Source: Gammaproteobacteria bacterium UBA3067 (GTDB lineage: Bacteria; Pseudomonadota; Gammaproteobacteria; Pseudomonadales; UBA3067). Taken from it: a DNA stretch of 24,332 bases. The notes beneath the pieces are model-generated. The model was given only the letters and a program-made list of their open reading frames with translations. It was not told the origin of the DNA and made no database searches. Positions 16,122 through 22,446 of this stretch are shown here, piece by piece. The translations under genes and the position numbers were made by a program. The stretch lies in NCBI GenBank assembly GCA_002366835.1, contig DFBZ01000127.1, positions 1 to 24,332 on the forward strand. The letters run 5' to 3'. How positions within the stretch are numbered: position 1 is the stretch's first letter; every line of letters starts with the position of its first letter.

Positions 16122-16328
16122 CTACTCATGAAAATTTTGAATAACAGCCCATTTTGCAGACTTACTTTCAAGCATAGAGATTCTATTTGCAACGATGATT
16201 GCCGCATTATTGAGGCCAATATTTCGTTTGCCAACAAAGACTTCATTACCAGCATTTTCATCTGCCATGCAATAGGCAGCAATAATTACAAGCCCTGCTC
16301 TTTTTTCAAATTCACTTTTAGAAAACAA
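16122..16328 (-). pseudogene. remnant of an AlkD-like DNA alkylation repair protein
   Basis: An open stretch of about 68 codons, without a good start, whose wording matches the C-terminal half of the COG4912 DNA alkylation repair (AlkD-like HEAT-repeat glycosylase) family: FEKRAGLVIIAAYCMADENA, then GKRNIGLNNAAIIVANRIS and SKSAKW. In intact proteins about 30 residues, including the conserved FVKKAVNWALRQI stretch, lie between NEVF and GKRN. Here they are missing, and the end after SAKW is unrelated and soon stops. This points to an N-terminal loss, an internal deletion and a broken C-terminus. Family recognition is from memory and is moderate. Confidence 0.55.
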
Positions 16329-16471
16329 TCCACATGCTAATCAAAATATATTTCTCTTTTAATTTAAATCCATGCAAACGAACCCGCAGAAACACACGAC
16401 TGCTTTTAGTAAAAAATTTTTTATTGGTACGAGAAACGCAAAACTTTGCTGTGGCTTGGCATACCTCAGCA

Positions 16472-16726
16472 TCATGCCGCCAAGGTTAATAAATCAAAAA
16501 TGAGCTTAGAAAACCCCTTGGTTCTTACCGGGTCAGAGAGCAATTGCATCATCTGATTTTGATGGGCTTCACTGCTATCCAATACCGCATCATCAATCGC
16601 TTTGGCAAAATCCCCTAACATGGCTTGCTCAGCGCTATTGTTCGCAATCTGTTGCATCACCAATTGATTCTCGCTGAACTTATCGCGAATGGTGTAGGCA
16701 TAGTTAATCATGTCTTTGTCGGTCAG
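16472..16726 (-). pseudogene. hsdR: C-terminal remnant of type I restriction subunit HsdR
   Basis: About 85 codons corresponding to the extreme C-terminus of type I restriction endonuclease R subunits: LTDKDMINYAYTIRDK, then QIANNSAEQAMLGDFAKAIDDAV, DSSEAHQNQMMQLL and FSKLIFDLL. The in-frame codon just before LTDKDM is TAG (16727-16729), preceded by a short MIAKAD reading with a GGAG 10 bases before its ATG. So the original start and the end may have been joined by a deletion of the roughly 1000-codon body. The ATPase and nuclease parts are absent. It lies directly downstream of rhuM-fic, the place hsdR has in many hsd operons. Confidence 0.8.
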
Positions 16727-16761
16727 CTAATCTGCCTTAGCTATCATTATTTTTCCACTCC

Positions 16762-17751
16762 CTAACGGATCAAATTCATTATCAGGTGTATCATCAATTC
16801 TTTTTGTGCTGGGTCACTTTGTGCCACCAGTAACGCAATGGCCGCCAAGGCATTGTCGTTAATTTTTAATTCGCCACTTTGTTTTAAATGGTGTTCATTA
16901 CGCTGTAAAAACCAGATAAACATAAACGCACCAATACGCTTATTGCCATCACTGAAAGGGTGATTTTTAATAATAAAATACAAGAGGTGTGCCGCCTGCG
17001 CTTCAATGCTGGGGTACAAGTACTCGCCCCCAAAACTTTGCACTACAGAACCCAGTACACCGGCAAAGCTATCATCCTTTTCATTACCCACTAACTCAGT
17101 TGCTTCGCCCTTGGCGATTAAATCCTTAACCAGTAGAGCAATGGCTGCTCTGGCTTCTTCATAGTCAATTTGATAACGAATATTTTCCTCAAAGTCAGCA
17201 GTCGGTAATCGCTCACTATCAAATTGATTCAACAATACAAAGGTATTGGCGTATTCGGCGATCACTTTTACCAAGCCTTGCGCTTCGGGCAAGCTAGCCT
17301 GATCAATCACATTTTGCTGAAACAGGCTAAGAGTTTGCTCCAGCTTTTTCAGCTGCGCTTGATGCTGGCTTAAACGCTGCTCATTCAAGGTATAACCCTG
17401 AACAAGATGCTCTTTCAGGCGTGCCGTCGCCCAAATACGAAACTGTGTGGCACGGGAGGAATTGACGCGATATCCCACAGATAACACCATATCCAGGTTA
17501 TAGACATCCACCGTTCTGCGCACCTTGCGCGCGCCCTCTTGTTGAACTCTTTCCATTTTGGAAACAGTTGACTCAGATTCCAGCTCCTTATCTTTCAATA
17601 TGTTATGAACATGCTTGCTGATTGCAGGCACTTCAGTGCCGAAAATTGAGGCAATCTCCCGCTGACTTAACCAGAGGGTTTCGTGCTGGCTATCCAGCTG
17701 AACCTCTATCTGCCTTTCCTCTGTTTCAAAAATCAGTATTTCATTGGGCAT
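16762..17751 (-). CDS. RhuM-domain Fic/Doc family protein
   Basis: An intact 329-residue fusion. Residues 1-120 are the RhuM (virulence-protein) domain, with LWLSQREIASIFGTEVPAISKH as a DNA-binding-like helix-turn-helix and VDVYNLDMVLSVGYRVNS following. A coiled segment at about 121-160 comes next, then a C-terminal Fic domain with HPFSDGNKR at 264-272 and an IGAFMFIWFL helix. The Lys in GNKR, where AMP-transferring Fic enzymes have Gly, is the Doc-like form, so phosphotransfer rather than AMPylation is possible. Genes of this type are commonly embedded between hsdS and hsdR, exactly the setting here. AAGGA 6-7 bases before the ATG supports the start. It is the only whole gene left of this hsd locus. 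Confidence 0.88.
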   Translation of the reverse strand: MPNEILIFETEERQIEVQLDSQHETLWLSQREIASIFGTEVPAISKHVHNILKDKELESESTVSKMERVQQEGARKVRRTVDVYNLDMVLSVGYRVNSSRATQFRIWATARLKEHLVQGYTLNEQRLSQHQAQLKKLEQTLSLFQQNVIDQASLPEAQGLVKVIAEYANTFVLLNQFDSERLPTADFEENIRYQIDYEEARAAIALLVKDLIAKGEATELVGNEKDDSFAGVLGSVVQSFGGEYLYPSIEAQAAHLLYFIIKNHPFSDGNKRIGAFMFIWFLQRNEHHLKQSGELKINDNALAAIALLVAQSDPAQKELMIHLIMNLIR

Positions 17752-17784
17752 AAGTCATTCCTTGTCTTTCACTTAGTTTACTTG

Positions 17785-17816
17785 CTGAGCCAGAGCGTTT
17801 ATCGCTAGGCGCTCAG
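17785..17816. repeat. hairpin between the hsdS remnant and rhuM-fic
   Basis: Outer arms CTGAGC/GCTCAG and inner arms AGCG/CGCT around TTTAT, about 35 bp upstream of the rhuM-fic start. It could attenuate read-through from hsdS or be part of the fic promoter region. No T-run follows. Confidence 0.35.
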
Positions 17817-17877
17817 CGTGTTTCAATAACCGTAGGTGTATTCGTGTGATGCTTCCAGATCACCGACTTATTTCGGT

Positions 17878-18109
17878 TTATACGGTGACTTCCTTGCTAT
17901 TTTCGATATTGACAGGCTCGGGGGCAACCCAGCTTCTGACGTCAATTTTGCCGGTAACGGCTGCGGAGATTAAGGCGGTGCGGCGCTCTTGAAGAAAAGC
18001 TATGCCTTTTGACGCCTGAATTTCTAAATTCTAAAAAACGGCCATTCGCTTTTTTATCTCTTCGCTAATAAAACATTCCCCTTTTTTAGGAGGGACAGGC
18101 ACTAAACCT
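17878..18109 (-). pseudogene. hsdS: hsdS 3'-end remnant, copy 1
   Basis: Minus-strand reading gives a Pro-rich VPVPPKKGE segment like the PP-x-x-EQ lead-in to the HsdS helix, then a TAG (18031-18033). In the same frame 50 sense codons follow, with SKGIAFLQERRTALISAAVTGKIDVRSWVAP, the well-known conserved end of type I specificity subunits, to TAA at 17878. Target recognition domains are absent. It is non-functional. Confidence 0.8.
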
Positions 18110-18180
18110 CCACCCTCAGATTTTTTTAATAACCGTAGGTGTATTCGTTTGATGCTTACAGATCACCGACTTATTTCGGT

Positions 18181-18413
18181 TTATACGGTGACTTCCTTGC
18201 TATTTTCGATATTGATATGCTCCGGGGCAACCCAGCTTCTGGCGTCAATTTTGCCGGTAACGGCTGCGGAGATTAAGGCGGCGCGGCGCTCTTGAAGCAA
18301 AGCTATTCCTTTTGACGCATGAGTTTCTAAATTCTAAAAAACGGCCATTCGCTTTTTGAGCTCTTCGTAAATAAAGGTATTGCTCTTCTTGAGGAGGGAC
18401 AGGCATTAAACCT
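18181..18413 (-). pseudogene. hsdS: hsdS 3'-end remnant, copy 2
   Basis: Same layout as copy 1: a VPPQEEQ-like segment (here in a different frame because of a one-base indel), the same TAG, then 50 codons with SKGIALLQERRAALISAAVTGK and ARSWVAPEHI ending at TAA 18181. Sharing the TAG suggests that the gene was already broken before duplication. It directly abuts the low-coordinate end of the cassette array. Confidence 0.8.
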
Positions 18414-18430
18414 ATAAAAAAACTCTATGC

Positions 18431-18495
18431 ATTTAACTTATCTTCTTGATCGCCATAGCGCTCACAATAGGCACTGCGGAGGCTTTCCTCTCTTA
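18431..18495 (-). repeat. degenerate attC site (attC6) after the GFA gene
   Basis: R' box GTTAAAT (18431-18437) is canonical. The R'' end, AATTAAG, overlapping the gene's stop, is degenerate. Inner arms GCC-TAT / AT-GGC pair with one extra base. This is the last site of the array, next to the hsdS remnants. Confidence 0.4.
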
Positions 18496-18927
18496 ATTGC
18501 CATTGCCTGACAGCAGAGCTATAAACTCCTCAAACTCTGGCATTGCTTTAAATTGCTTTCCTGTTGGGGCTACAACACCCCATGTTGCTTTCGATTCGGT
18601 ATACAAGTTTGCCACTATATTAAACGAAGCATCCTCCAGGGTACCGACAGGTAACCAGTAATACTCACGGCCTCTTAATGGGTTTGGCACGAGAGAGCCA
18701 CAGTTGGAACAGAAGTCTGACCGAAAACCAGTATCTTTAACCCATGACTTAATAAGCTCTTTTCCTTTTATCCATCCCAACTGGCTCAAAGGAATAATTT
18801 TTCCACTGTTTGAAGCGGACCCGCCTTGCTTTCGACACAGCGAGCAATGACATTGATAGATGCTATTGTTTATATCTGTGACACTGAACTCAACACACCC
18901 ACATAGACAACTGCCTTTCATATTCAT
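18493..18927 (-). CDS. GFA (glutathione-dependent formaldehyde-activating enzyme/CENP-V) family zinc protein
   Basis: A 144-residue member of the GFA family, small zinc-binding proteins; only some catalyse the glutathione-formaldehyde adduct reaction, and the role here is unknown. All the zinc ligands are visible: C-x-C at residues 7 and 9, the C-x-C-x-x-C cluster at 26, 28 and 31, and C-x-x-C at 73 and 76, with RSDFCSNCGSLV and YYWLPVGTLED following the usual pattern. It is the last cassette gene of the array, in the same direction as the others. An ATG two codons inside could also serve. GFA proteins are frequent cassette cargo. Confidence 0.9.
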   Translation of the reverse strand: MNMKGSCLCGCVEFSVTDINNSIYQCHCSLCRKQGGSASNSGKIIPLSQLGWIKGKELIKSWVKDTGFRSDFCSNCGSLVPNPLRGREYYWLPVGTLEDASFNIVANLYTESKATWGVVAPTGKQFKAMPEFEEFIALLSGNGN

Positions 18928-18981
18928 TTATCTTCGCTCTTTTAACTTTTACCAATAGATGCCGCTGGAGAAACACTCTGA

Positions 18982-19044
18982 ATTTACGTAGGGCCGATGT
19001 TAAAGCGGGGAAAGATCACAGCCCGACGCAGCAACTTGCTAAGC
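18982..19044 (-). repeat. attC-like site (attC5) after the VOC gene
   Basis: R''-like GCTTAGC followed by AAG, with long inner arms TGCGTCGGGC and GCCCTACGTA (8 of 10 paired), ending at a degenerate R' (GTAAAT). Structure fits attC, but both outer boxes have lost a consensus base. Confidence 0.5.
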
Positions 19045-19047
19045 TCT

Positions 19048-19404
19048 TTACACTGAAAAAACAATTTTATTTTTATCTAAATCTCTCGCATATGCAGAAA
19101 ATTTAGGCCCTCGCTGGCCTGGCTTACCCTCGCAAGTGCCGCCCAATTCTATAACCTTACTATGAAACCTTTTTACTTCTTCAGCAGAACCAACATTCAA
19201 ACCAATCATTGTTCCATTTCCATTACTTGCCGGCTCGCCATTAAATGGTTTTGCAATAGCAAAAGCAAAATCCTCGCACTGCCAGAAAGTCATTCTTTCA
19301 GTTGATAAAACCTTGTTTAGTTCTGTTTTTTCAAATAGTGAGTCATAGAATCTAACAGCCTCTTCTATGTTGTTTGTTCCAAGAACACAGTAGTCTAATT
19401 TCAT
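19048..19404 (-). CDS. VOC family (glyoxalase/bleomycin-resistance fold) protein
   Basis: A 118-residue single VOC module: MKLDYCVLGTNNIEEAVRFYDSLF as first beta-alpha unit, WQCEDFAFAIAKP, then IGLNVGSAEEVKRFHSKVIELGG and FSAYARDLDKNKIVF as the second. Metal ligands and substrate cannot be assigned with confidence. Such proteins range from lyases and dioxygenases to drug-binding resistance proteins. GAGGAG stands 8 bases before the ATG. It is a cassette gene between attC4 and attC5, and VOC proteins are common integron cargo. Confidence 0.88.
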   Translation of the reverse strand: MKLDYCVLGTNNIEEAVRFYDSLFEKTELNKVLSTERMTFWQCEDFAFAIAKPFNGEPASNGNGTMIGLNVGSAEEVKRFHSKVIELGGTCEGKPGQRGPKFSAYARDLDKNKIVFSV

Positions 19405-19441
19405 TGTTTAGCTCCTCAAGTGATAGTTGAATTTGATAGGA

Positions 19442-19525
19442 CCTGAACGCCGCCAACACCAGAAATCTAAAATGTAGCCTGAAGGCCGGAGGTTTAAAAT
19501 TTCCGGCTGCTTGGCCTTGTTATGT
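19442..19525 (-). repeat. attC site (attC4) after the RT-like small gene
   Basis: Minus-strand R'' ACATAAC then AAGGCCAAGC; L'' GCCAA pairs with L' TTGGC; a central CCGG/CCGG region; R' is GTTCAGG. The 84-bp site precedes the VOC start by 38 bp. Confidence 0.65.
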
Positions 19526-19568
19526 ATGTAACTGTCTTCGTCCAGAGTAGACAACAAAACTGTATCTT

Positions 19569-19847
19569 TTATACCAAAAAAACTCGATCAGTTAACTCCG
19601 TTTTTGGGAAGTGTATTTTTAGTAGCTCACCAATTTTTGGCTTAAAATTAGTCCCCTTCTTAGTCTTCGTAACTTTAAAGTACTGCTTAGGCTTTTTAGG
19701 GCTTTCACACACCTGAAAGCAAGGAGGAATTATTTGGCTCTCAGGATAGTAACCATGATTATTGAGCCAAAAATATATCTCATCCGCATCCAGTCTTAGA
19801 GCCAGTTTTCGCGTTGTATTTTTGTGCTCAATTATCGGATTAGGCAT
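19569..19847 (-). CDS. cassette protein resembling the N-terminus of a defence-type reverse transcriptase (truncated?)
   Basis: A 92-residue basic protein. Its order of motifs, LRLDADEIYFWLNNHGYYPES, IPPCFQV, PKKPKQYFKVTK, then KIGELLKIHFPKTELTDRVF, recalls the segment that leads into the palm domain of some Abi/DRT-type reverse transcriptases, where T-D-R-x-F-G-I normally continues. Here the frame stops two codons after F, and an attC follows 44 bp later, so no YxDD catalytic centre can be encoded. Either an RT was cut down to its N-terminal part in the cassette, or a stand-alone small protein family exists. Recognition is from memory of such sequences and is tentative. The coding frame itself is credible from its cassette context. 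Confidence 0.55.
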   Translation of the reverse strand: MPNPIIEHKNTTRKLALRLDADEIYFWLNNHGYYPESQIIPPCFQVCESPKKPKQYFKVTKTKKGTNFKPKIGELLKIHFPKTELTDRVFLV

Positions 19848-19916
19848 TGAGATATTTCCATGTGTTTATTATCTAAATCCATCTATTGTGGTAATGAGGC
19901 CTGCTCGATAATGGGC

Positions 19917-20004
19917 CTATATCGTCACAAATCACTGGCGATAAAAAACAGAGCGTCGAAGGAGCGGCGATTTTTACCGTCCGAGTGTATTTGCCTTGTT
20001 ATAG
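19917..20004 (-). repeat. attC site (attC3) after the unknown cassette gene
   Basis: R'' is CTATAAC followed by AAGGC, with the gene's TAA inside the box. CAAAT-N-CACT pairs with AGTG-ATTTG further on. R' reads GATATAG, one base off the perfect complement GTTATAG. The lost T at the exchange dinucleotide may make this site inactive. Length 88 bp. Confidence 0.65.
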
Positions 20005-20607
20005 GGCTGCATCGCCAACCTTCCATTCATTGCATTTTGTGAGCTTAACAAAATAATCACTAGGGTGCTCAATGATCTCAACTATGTTCTGTGAGTGTAT
20101 GTTTTTGGTACTAAATCCATCATGTTCGATAGGGTTTTCAAGCTGGTGTCCACGCTCAAACAAGAATGCCCTTATCATTGAAGAGTCTGGATAACAACTG
20201 TCTTTCAAAGAAGCTATAGGTACCTTTGCTTTAATAATACAGGGGATTCCAATATCAAGTAGTGCATTGCCGGTATCAGGGCTATCTTCGTGAGAGTTAT
20301 ACAGAGCCTCACCTCCCCAGGAGCGAAAAAACCTCTCAATACCTCTACGTCCAGCTATAAACGGTTCAAAAAAACAAAACCACAGCATATTCGCTCTATT
20401 AAAATCATCTGCCTGATTCTTATCCTTTAGAAGTTGTGCAATCTTAGTAGTAATCAGTCCACTTTCTTCGAGACGATTAATTCTGCTGTTAAGAGACGTT
20501 GAATTTTGCAACAGCATGCCATTGGCTCGTACATTCTCAATTTCAGATGCTGTTAATTTTGTGCAGTGGTATCCGATTAATGAATGCTTTCTCAGAACAT
20601 CTCTCAT
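19999..20607 (-). CDS. uncharacterised cassette protein, 5' end uncertain
   Basis: At least 202 residues from ATG 20607, soluble, with no transmembrane segment. I recognise no named family. The N-terminal LIGYHCTKLTASEIENVRANGM has the H-x-T...I...G layout seen in ADP-ribosyltransferase-like folds such as DarT; this is only a resemblance. FFRSWGGEALYNSHEDSPDTG and IGIPCIIKAKVP are other conserved-looking stretches. The frame stays open 51 codons further up, to 20761, and reads like protein (AEFLESNFDKFLGWECQCSV), but has no ATG, GTG or TTG. ATT codons at 20739-20751 follow an AGAGG, and a near-by ATG at 20759 is in another frame. So the true start is noncanonical or the gene carries a frameshift. 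Confidence 0.7.
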   Translation of the reverse strand: MRDVLRKHSLIGYHCTKLTASEIENVRANGMLLQNSTSLNSRINRLEESGLITTKIAQLLKDKNQADDFNRANMLWFCFFEPFIAGRRGIERFFRSWGGEALYNSHEDSPDTGNALLDIGIPCIIKAKVPIASLKDSCYPDSSMIRAFLFERGHQLENPIEHDGFSTKNIHSQNIVEIIEHPSDYFVKLTKCNEWKVGDAAL

Positions 20608-20798
20608 CTTATAGATTGATGAATCATATTGACCTGGGGATGAGCTTACAGAGCACTGACATTCCCAGCCTAGAAACTTGTCAAAATTAGACTCTAGAAA
20701 TTCAGCGACATCCGGTGGCCAAGTACTCTGATCAGCAATAATAATTGAAATAAGCCATACCCTCTAAAAATTAGTAATAATTGAATTATGCTCCAGCC

Positions 20799-20854
20799 CT
20801 ATAACACTCAAAGCAGCCGCGCGTTTTTGCGTCGGCTGCCTTTGCTTGTTAAAT
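20799..20854 (-). repeat. attC site (attC2) after the SIR2-like gene
   Basis: The clearest attC of the array, 56 bp. R'' ATTTAAC then AAG; arms CAAAG-G-CAGCCG and CGGCTG-CTTTG pair perfectly except for one extrahelical G, as expected for attC. R' is GTTATAG. It starts 8 bp past the gene stop. Confidence 0.8.
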
Positions 20855-20862
20855 CCTTGGCT

Positions 20863-21900
20863 CTACGCATAACCTAAACTTCTTGAATAATCACTGAATA
20901 GTTTAGAGCAAGTCATATTTTCAATGCTTATTTTTAGCTCGCCTTCGTATAGATGTGATATTGAGCTGCTGATAGACTGCTGGTCACTCTTCGATGTCTC
21001 AAACGCCGTGGCATAACAGTCAATTGCTACAGGATTTTCATAGCGATCTACATCTGTTAACGATAAGAGATCCATGTTTAATCTATGGAATGCAAAACCA
21101 AGAAATATGATACGTTCGGCGTATTTCATATGTGATTTGAGTACATCCATAGACTCAGAATGAGCGCCTTCAGTAAAAGTCCGAATTCTTTGCGCATATT
21201 CAATTAGTTGGTGAGTTTGAATCTCTCCACCATATTCCATAACAGTAGAGCTCGCTCTATCTTGCCACTGAAGTGAGCCGACAGTACCGTATGGATGTAT
21301 GAAGGTTAAGCTTTCAATGACCTCTGCTGCATCCATCTCTGATAAACGGTAGTAGGTCATCAGTGCGTTATGTAGAAAGTGCTCAATACAGCGGTCGTAA
21401 TTAAATATGACTAGGGTGATGCTGGAAAATCGTTCTGTTAGATCTTCAGTTCTACAGTTTTCGGTAAGAGTTCTAAAAAATGGAAGATACCAAGTACTCT
21501 CTAATGCGGAAAAATTAATTGTTCTAGAGTCTCTATACCGATTGAAATATAGTTTACTTCTTCTCTCTGCCTTTAGTATGGAATCAACAATACCAATTTT
21601 TCCGCATAGCGCTAATTTTTCGTTACCACGTTCTGAGTCAATGAAATTATCTATAGATATGGCGAGGGGCATGTTTTTTCTTATATGCCTACAAGCATTA
21701 AGGTATTCGTTCACTTCCGTATTATTGTTTGCATGCTGCCTAAGCGTTTGGTAAAGATCGTAATTGCCGTCTTTTAAAGAATCATTCTCAAATTCCATTT
21801 TCAATATTCGTGCAATCTCATCTTTTAGGGTATTCCCTATAGGGAGACCAGCTTCAAAGCTCGCTCCAGCACCAATAACATATACGGTATTCCTTGCCAA
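20863..21900 (-). CDS. SIR2-like domain protein (cassette-borne, defence candidate)
   Basis: A 345-residue soluble protein with a SIR2-type Rossmann core: VIGAGASFEAGLPIG at residues 8-22 corresponds to the sirtuin GAGxSxxxGIP loop, FNYDRCIEHFL (167-169 NYD) to the N-x-D motif, IHPYGTVGSL with His202 to the catalytic His, and IIFLGFAFHRLNMDLL to the late nucleotide-binding strand. In bacterial defence systems such domains usually degrade NAD; here NADase activity is inferred. The start is TTG at 21900, decided by GGAG exactly 7 bases before it, and no ATG lies in frame nearby. It is the second gene of the cassette array, 22 bp after attC1. No partner sensor gene typical of Thoeris or DSR systems is adjacent. 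Confidence 0.78.
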   Translation of the reverse strand: MARNTVYVIGAGASFEAGLPIGNTLKDEIARILKMEFENDSLKDGNYDLYQTLRQHANNNTEVNEYLNACRHIRKNMPLAISIDNFIDSERGNEKLALCGKIGIVDSILKAERRSKLYFNRYRDSRTINFSALESTWYLPFFRTLTENCRTEDLTERFSSITLVIFNYDRCIEHFLHNALMTYYRLSEMDAAEVIESLTFIHPYGTVGSLQWQDRASSTVMEYGGEIQTHQLIEYAQRIRTFTEGAHSESMDVLKSHMKYAERIIFLGFAFHRLNMDLLSLTDVDRYENPVAIDCYATAFETSKSDQQSISSSISHLYEGELKISIENMTCSKLFSDYSRSLGYA

Positions 21901-21922
21901 TTTATACTCCAGGATTGATAAG

Positions 21923-22001
21923 ATTTAACGTCGCCATAAAAGGCGAGCAACTTGTTGCGAGTCCAGCGCTGAAAGCGCGATTTTTGATGGCTTTGTTAGA
22001 G
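21923..22001 (-). repeat. attC site (attC1) after the first cassette gene
   Basis: R'' CTCTAAC (containing the gene's TAA), then AAAGCCATC; L' ATGGC pairs with L'' GCCAT; two central small hairpins; R' GTTAAAT matches GTTRRRY exactly. Length 79 bp. Confidence 0.8.
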
Positions 22002-22424
22002 CCCTTCAATTATGTCTCGTACTAATGTAACTATTTTTATCTTCTTCTTTCTTTCTAGCTGTTCAGCCATTCTAGGAGTTTGATCGAAATCTGGATGAGG
22101 CATTTCCATCATGACTACAGCAAAATCTTCTAAGCCTGATAACTGGCTATGATAAGAGCTATACGCCTCCCATTTTTCGTCCAAATATTTCTTCTTTGCA
22201 TCACTGAGGTATATATGCAATTTTCTATACTCTTCATCGTGCCTAGGAAATAGATTCAGTATTACAGCATTCAGTGTTGTTTTATTACTTTCATAGTGTG
22301 GTAGATCAGACACTAACATTTCTTTAAATTGATTAATTTTCTGTCTTTCAATCTTTTTATGATCAGCAAAAAAGCTAATTATCTTACCGAATATCATAAA
22401 AAATAGTTTTGATATTATTTCCAT
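21996..22424 (-). CDS. uncharacterised cassette protein with N-terminal membrane anchor
   Basis: A 142-residue protein I do not recognise. Residues about 3-20 (IISKLFFMIFGKIISFF) form a hydrophobic helix, likely a single membrane anchor or uncleaved signal. A soluble helical part rich in Lys, Glu and Tyr follows (LPHYESNKTTLNAVILNLFP, RKLHIYLSDAKKKYLDEKWEAY) with a basic KKKIKIV stretch near the end. It is the first cassette of the array, starting 23 bp downstream of the GTTAGAG box of the attI-like stretch. Its stop codon is inside the R'' box of attC1. The frame is AT-rich compared with argS next door. Confidence 0.75.
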   Translation of the reverse strand: MEIISKLFFMIFGKIISFFADHKKIERQKINQFKEMLVSDLPHYESNKTTLNAVILNLFPRHDEEYRKLHIYLSDAKKKYLDEKWEAYSSYHSQLSGLEDFAVVMMEMPHPDFDQTPRMAEQLERKKKIKIVTLVRDIIEGL

Positions 22425-22446
22425 ATGTGTTTTAGATACCTTTGTG

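Larger units (their letters stand above)
17821..18413. repeat. tandem direct duplication, two ~290-bp copies at 303-bp period
   Basis: Copy 1 (17821-18109) and copy 2 (18124-18413) are direct repeats, roughly 90% identical by eye. Both begin with AATAACCGTAGGTGTATTCG and end in GGAGGGACAGGC-TAAACCT. Each contains the last ~75 codons of an hsdS gene on the minus strand plus about 55 bp beyond its stop. There are no terminal inverted repeats or target duplications, so this is a local duplication or residue of several specificity genes, not an insertion sequence. Confidence 0.9.

Noticed and set aside
16101..16340. Plus-strand 79-codon open frame opposite the AlkD-like remnant
   Set aside because: Not protein-like; the minus strand of the same bases matches a known family better.
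17821..18413. Insertion sequence or CRISPR as explanation of the 303-bp direct repeats
   Set aside because: Only two long copies, no terminal inverted repeats and no transposase; the repeats translate to hsdS C-termini.
20863..21900. Complete Thoeris or other multi-gene SIR2 defence system
   Set aside because: Neighbouring genes are separated by attC sites and show no TIR, STAND or helicase motifs; only a lone SIR2-like gene is supported.
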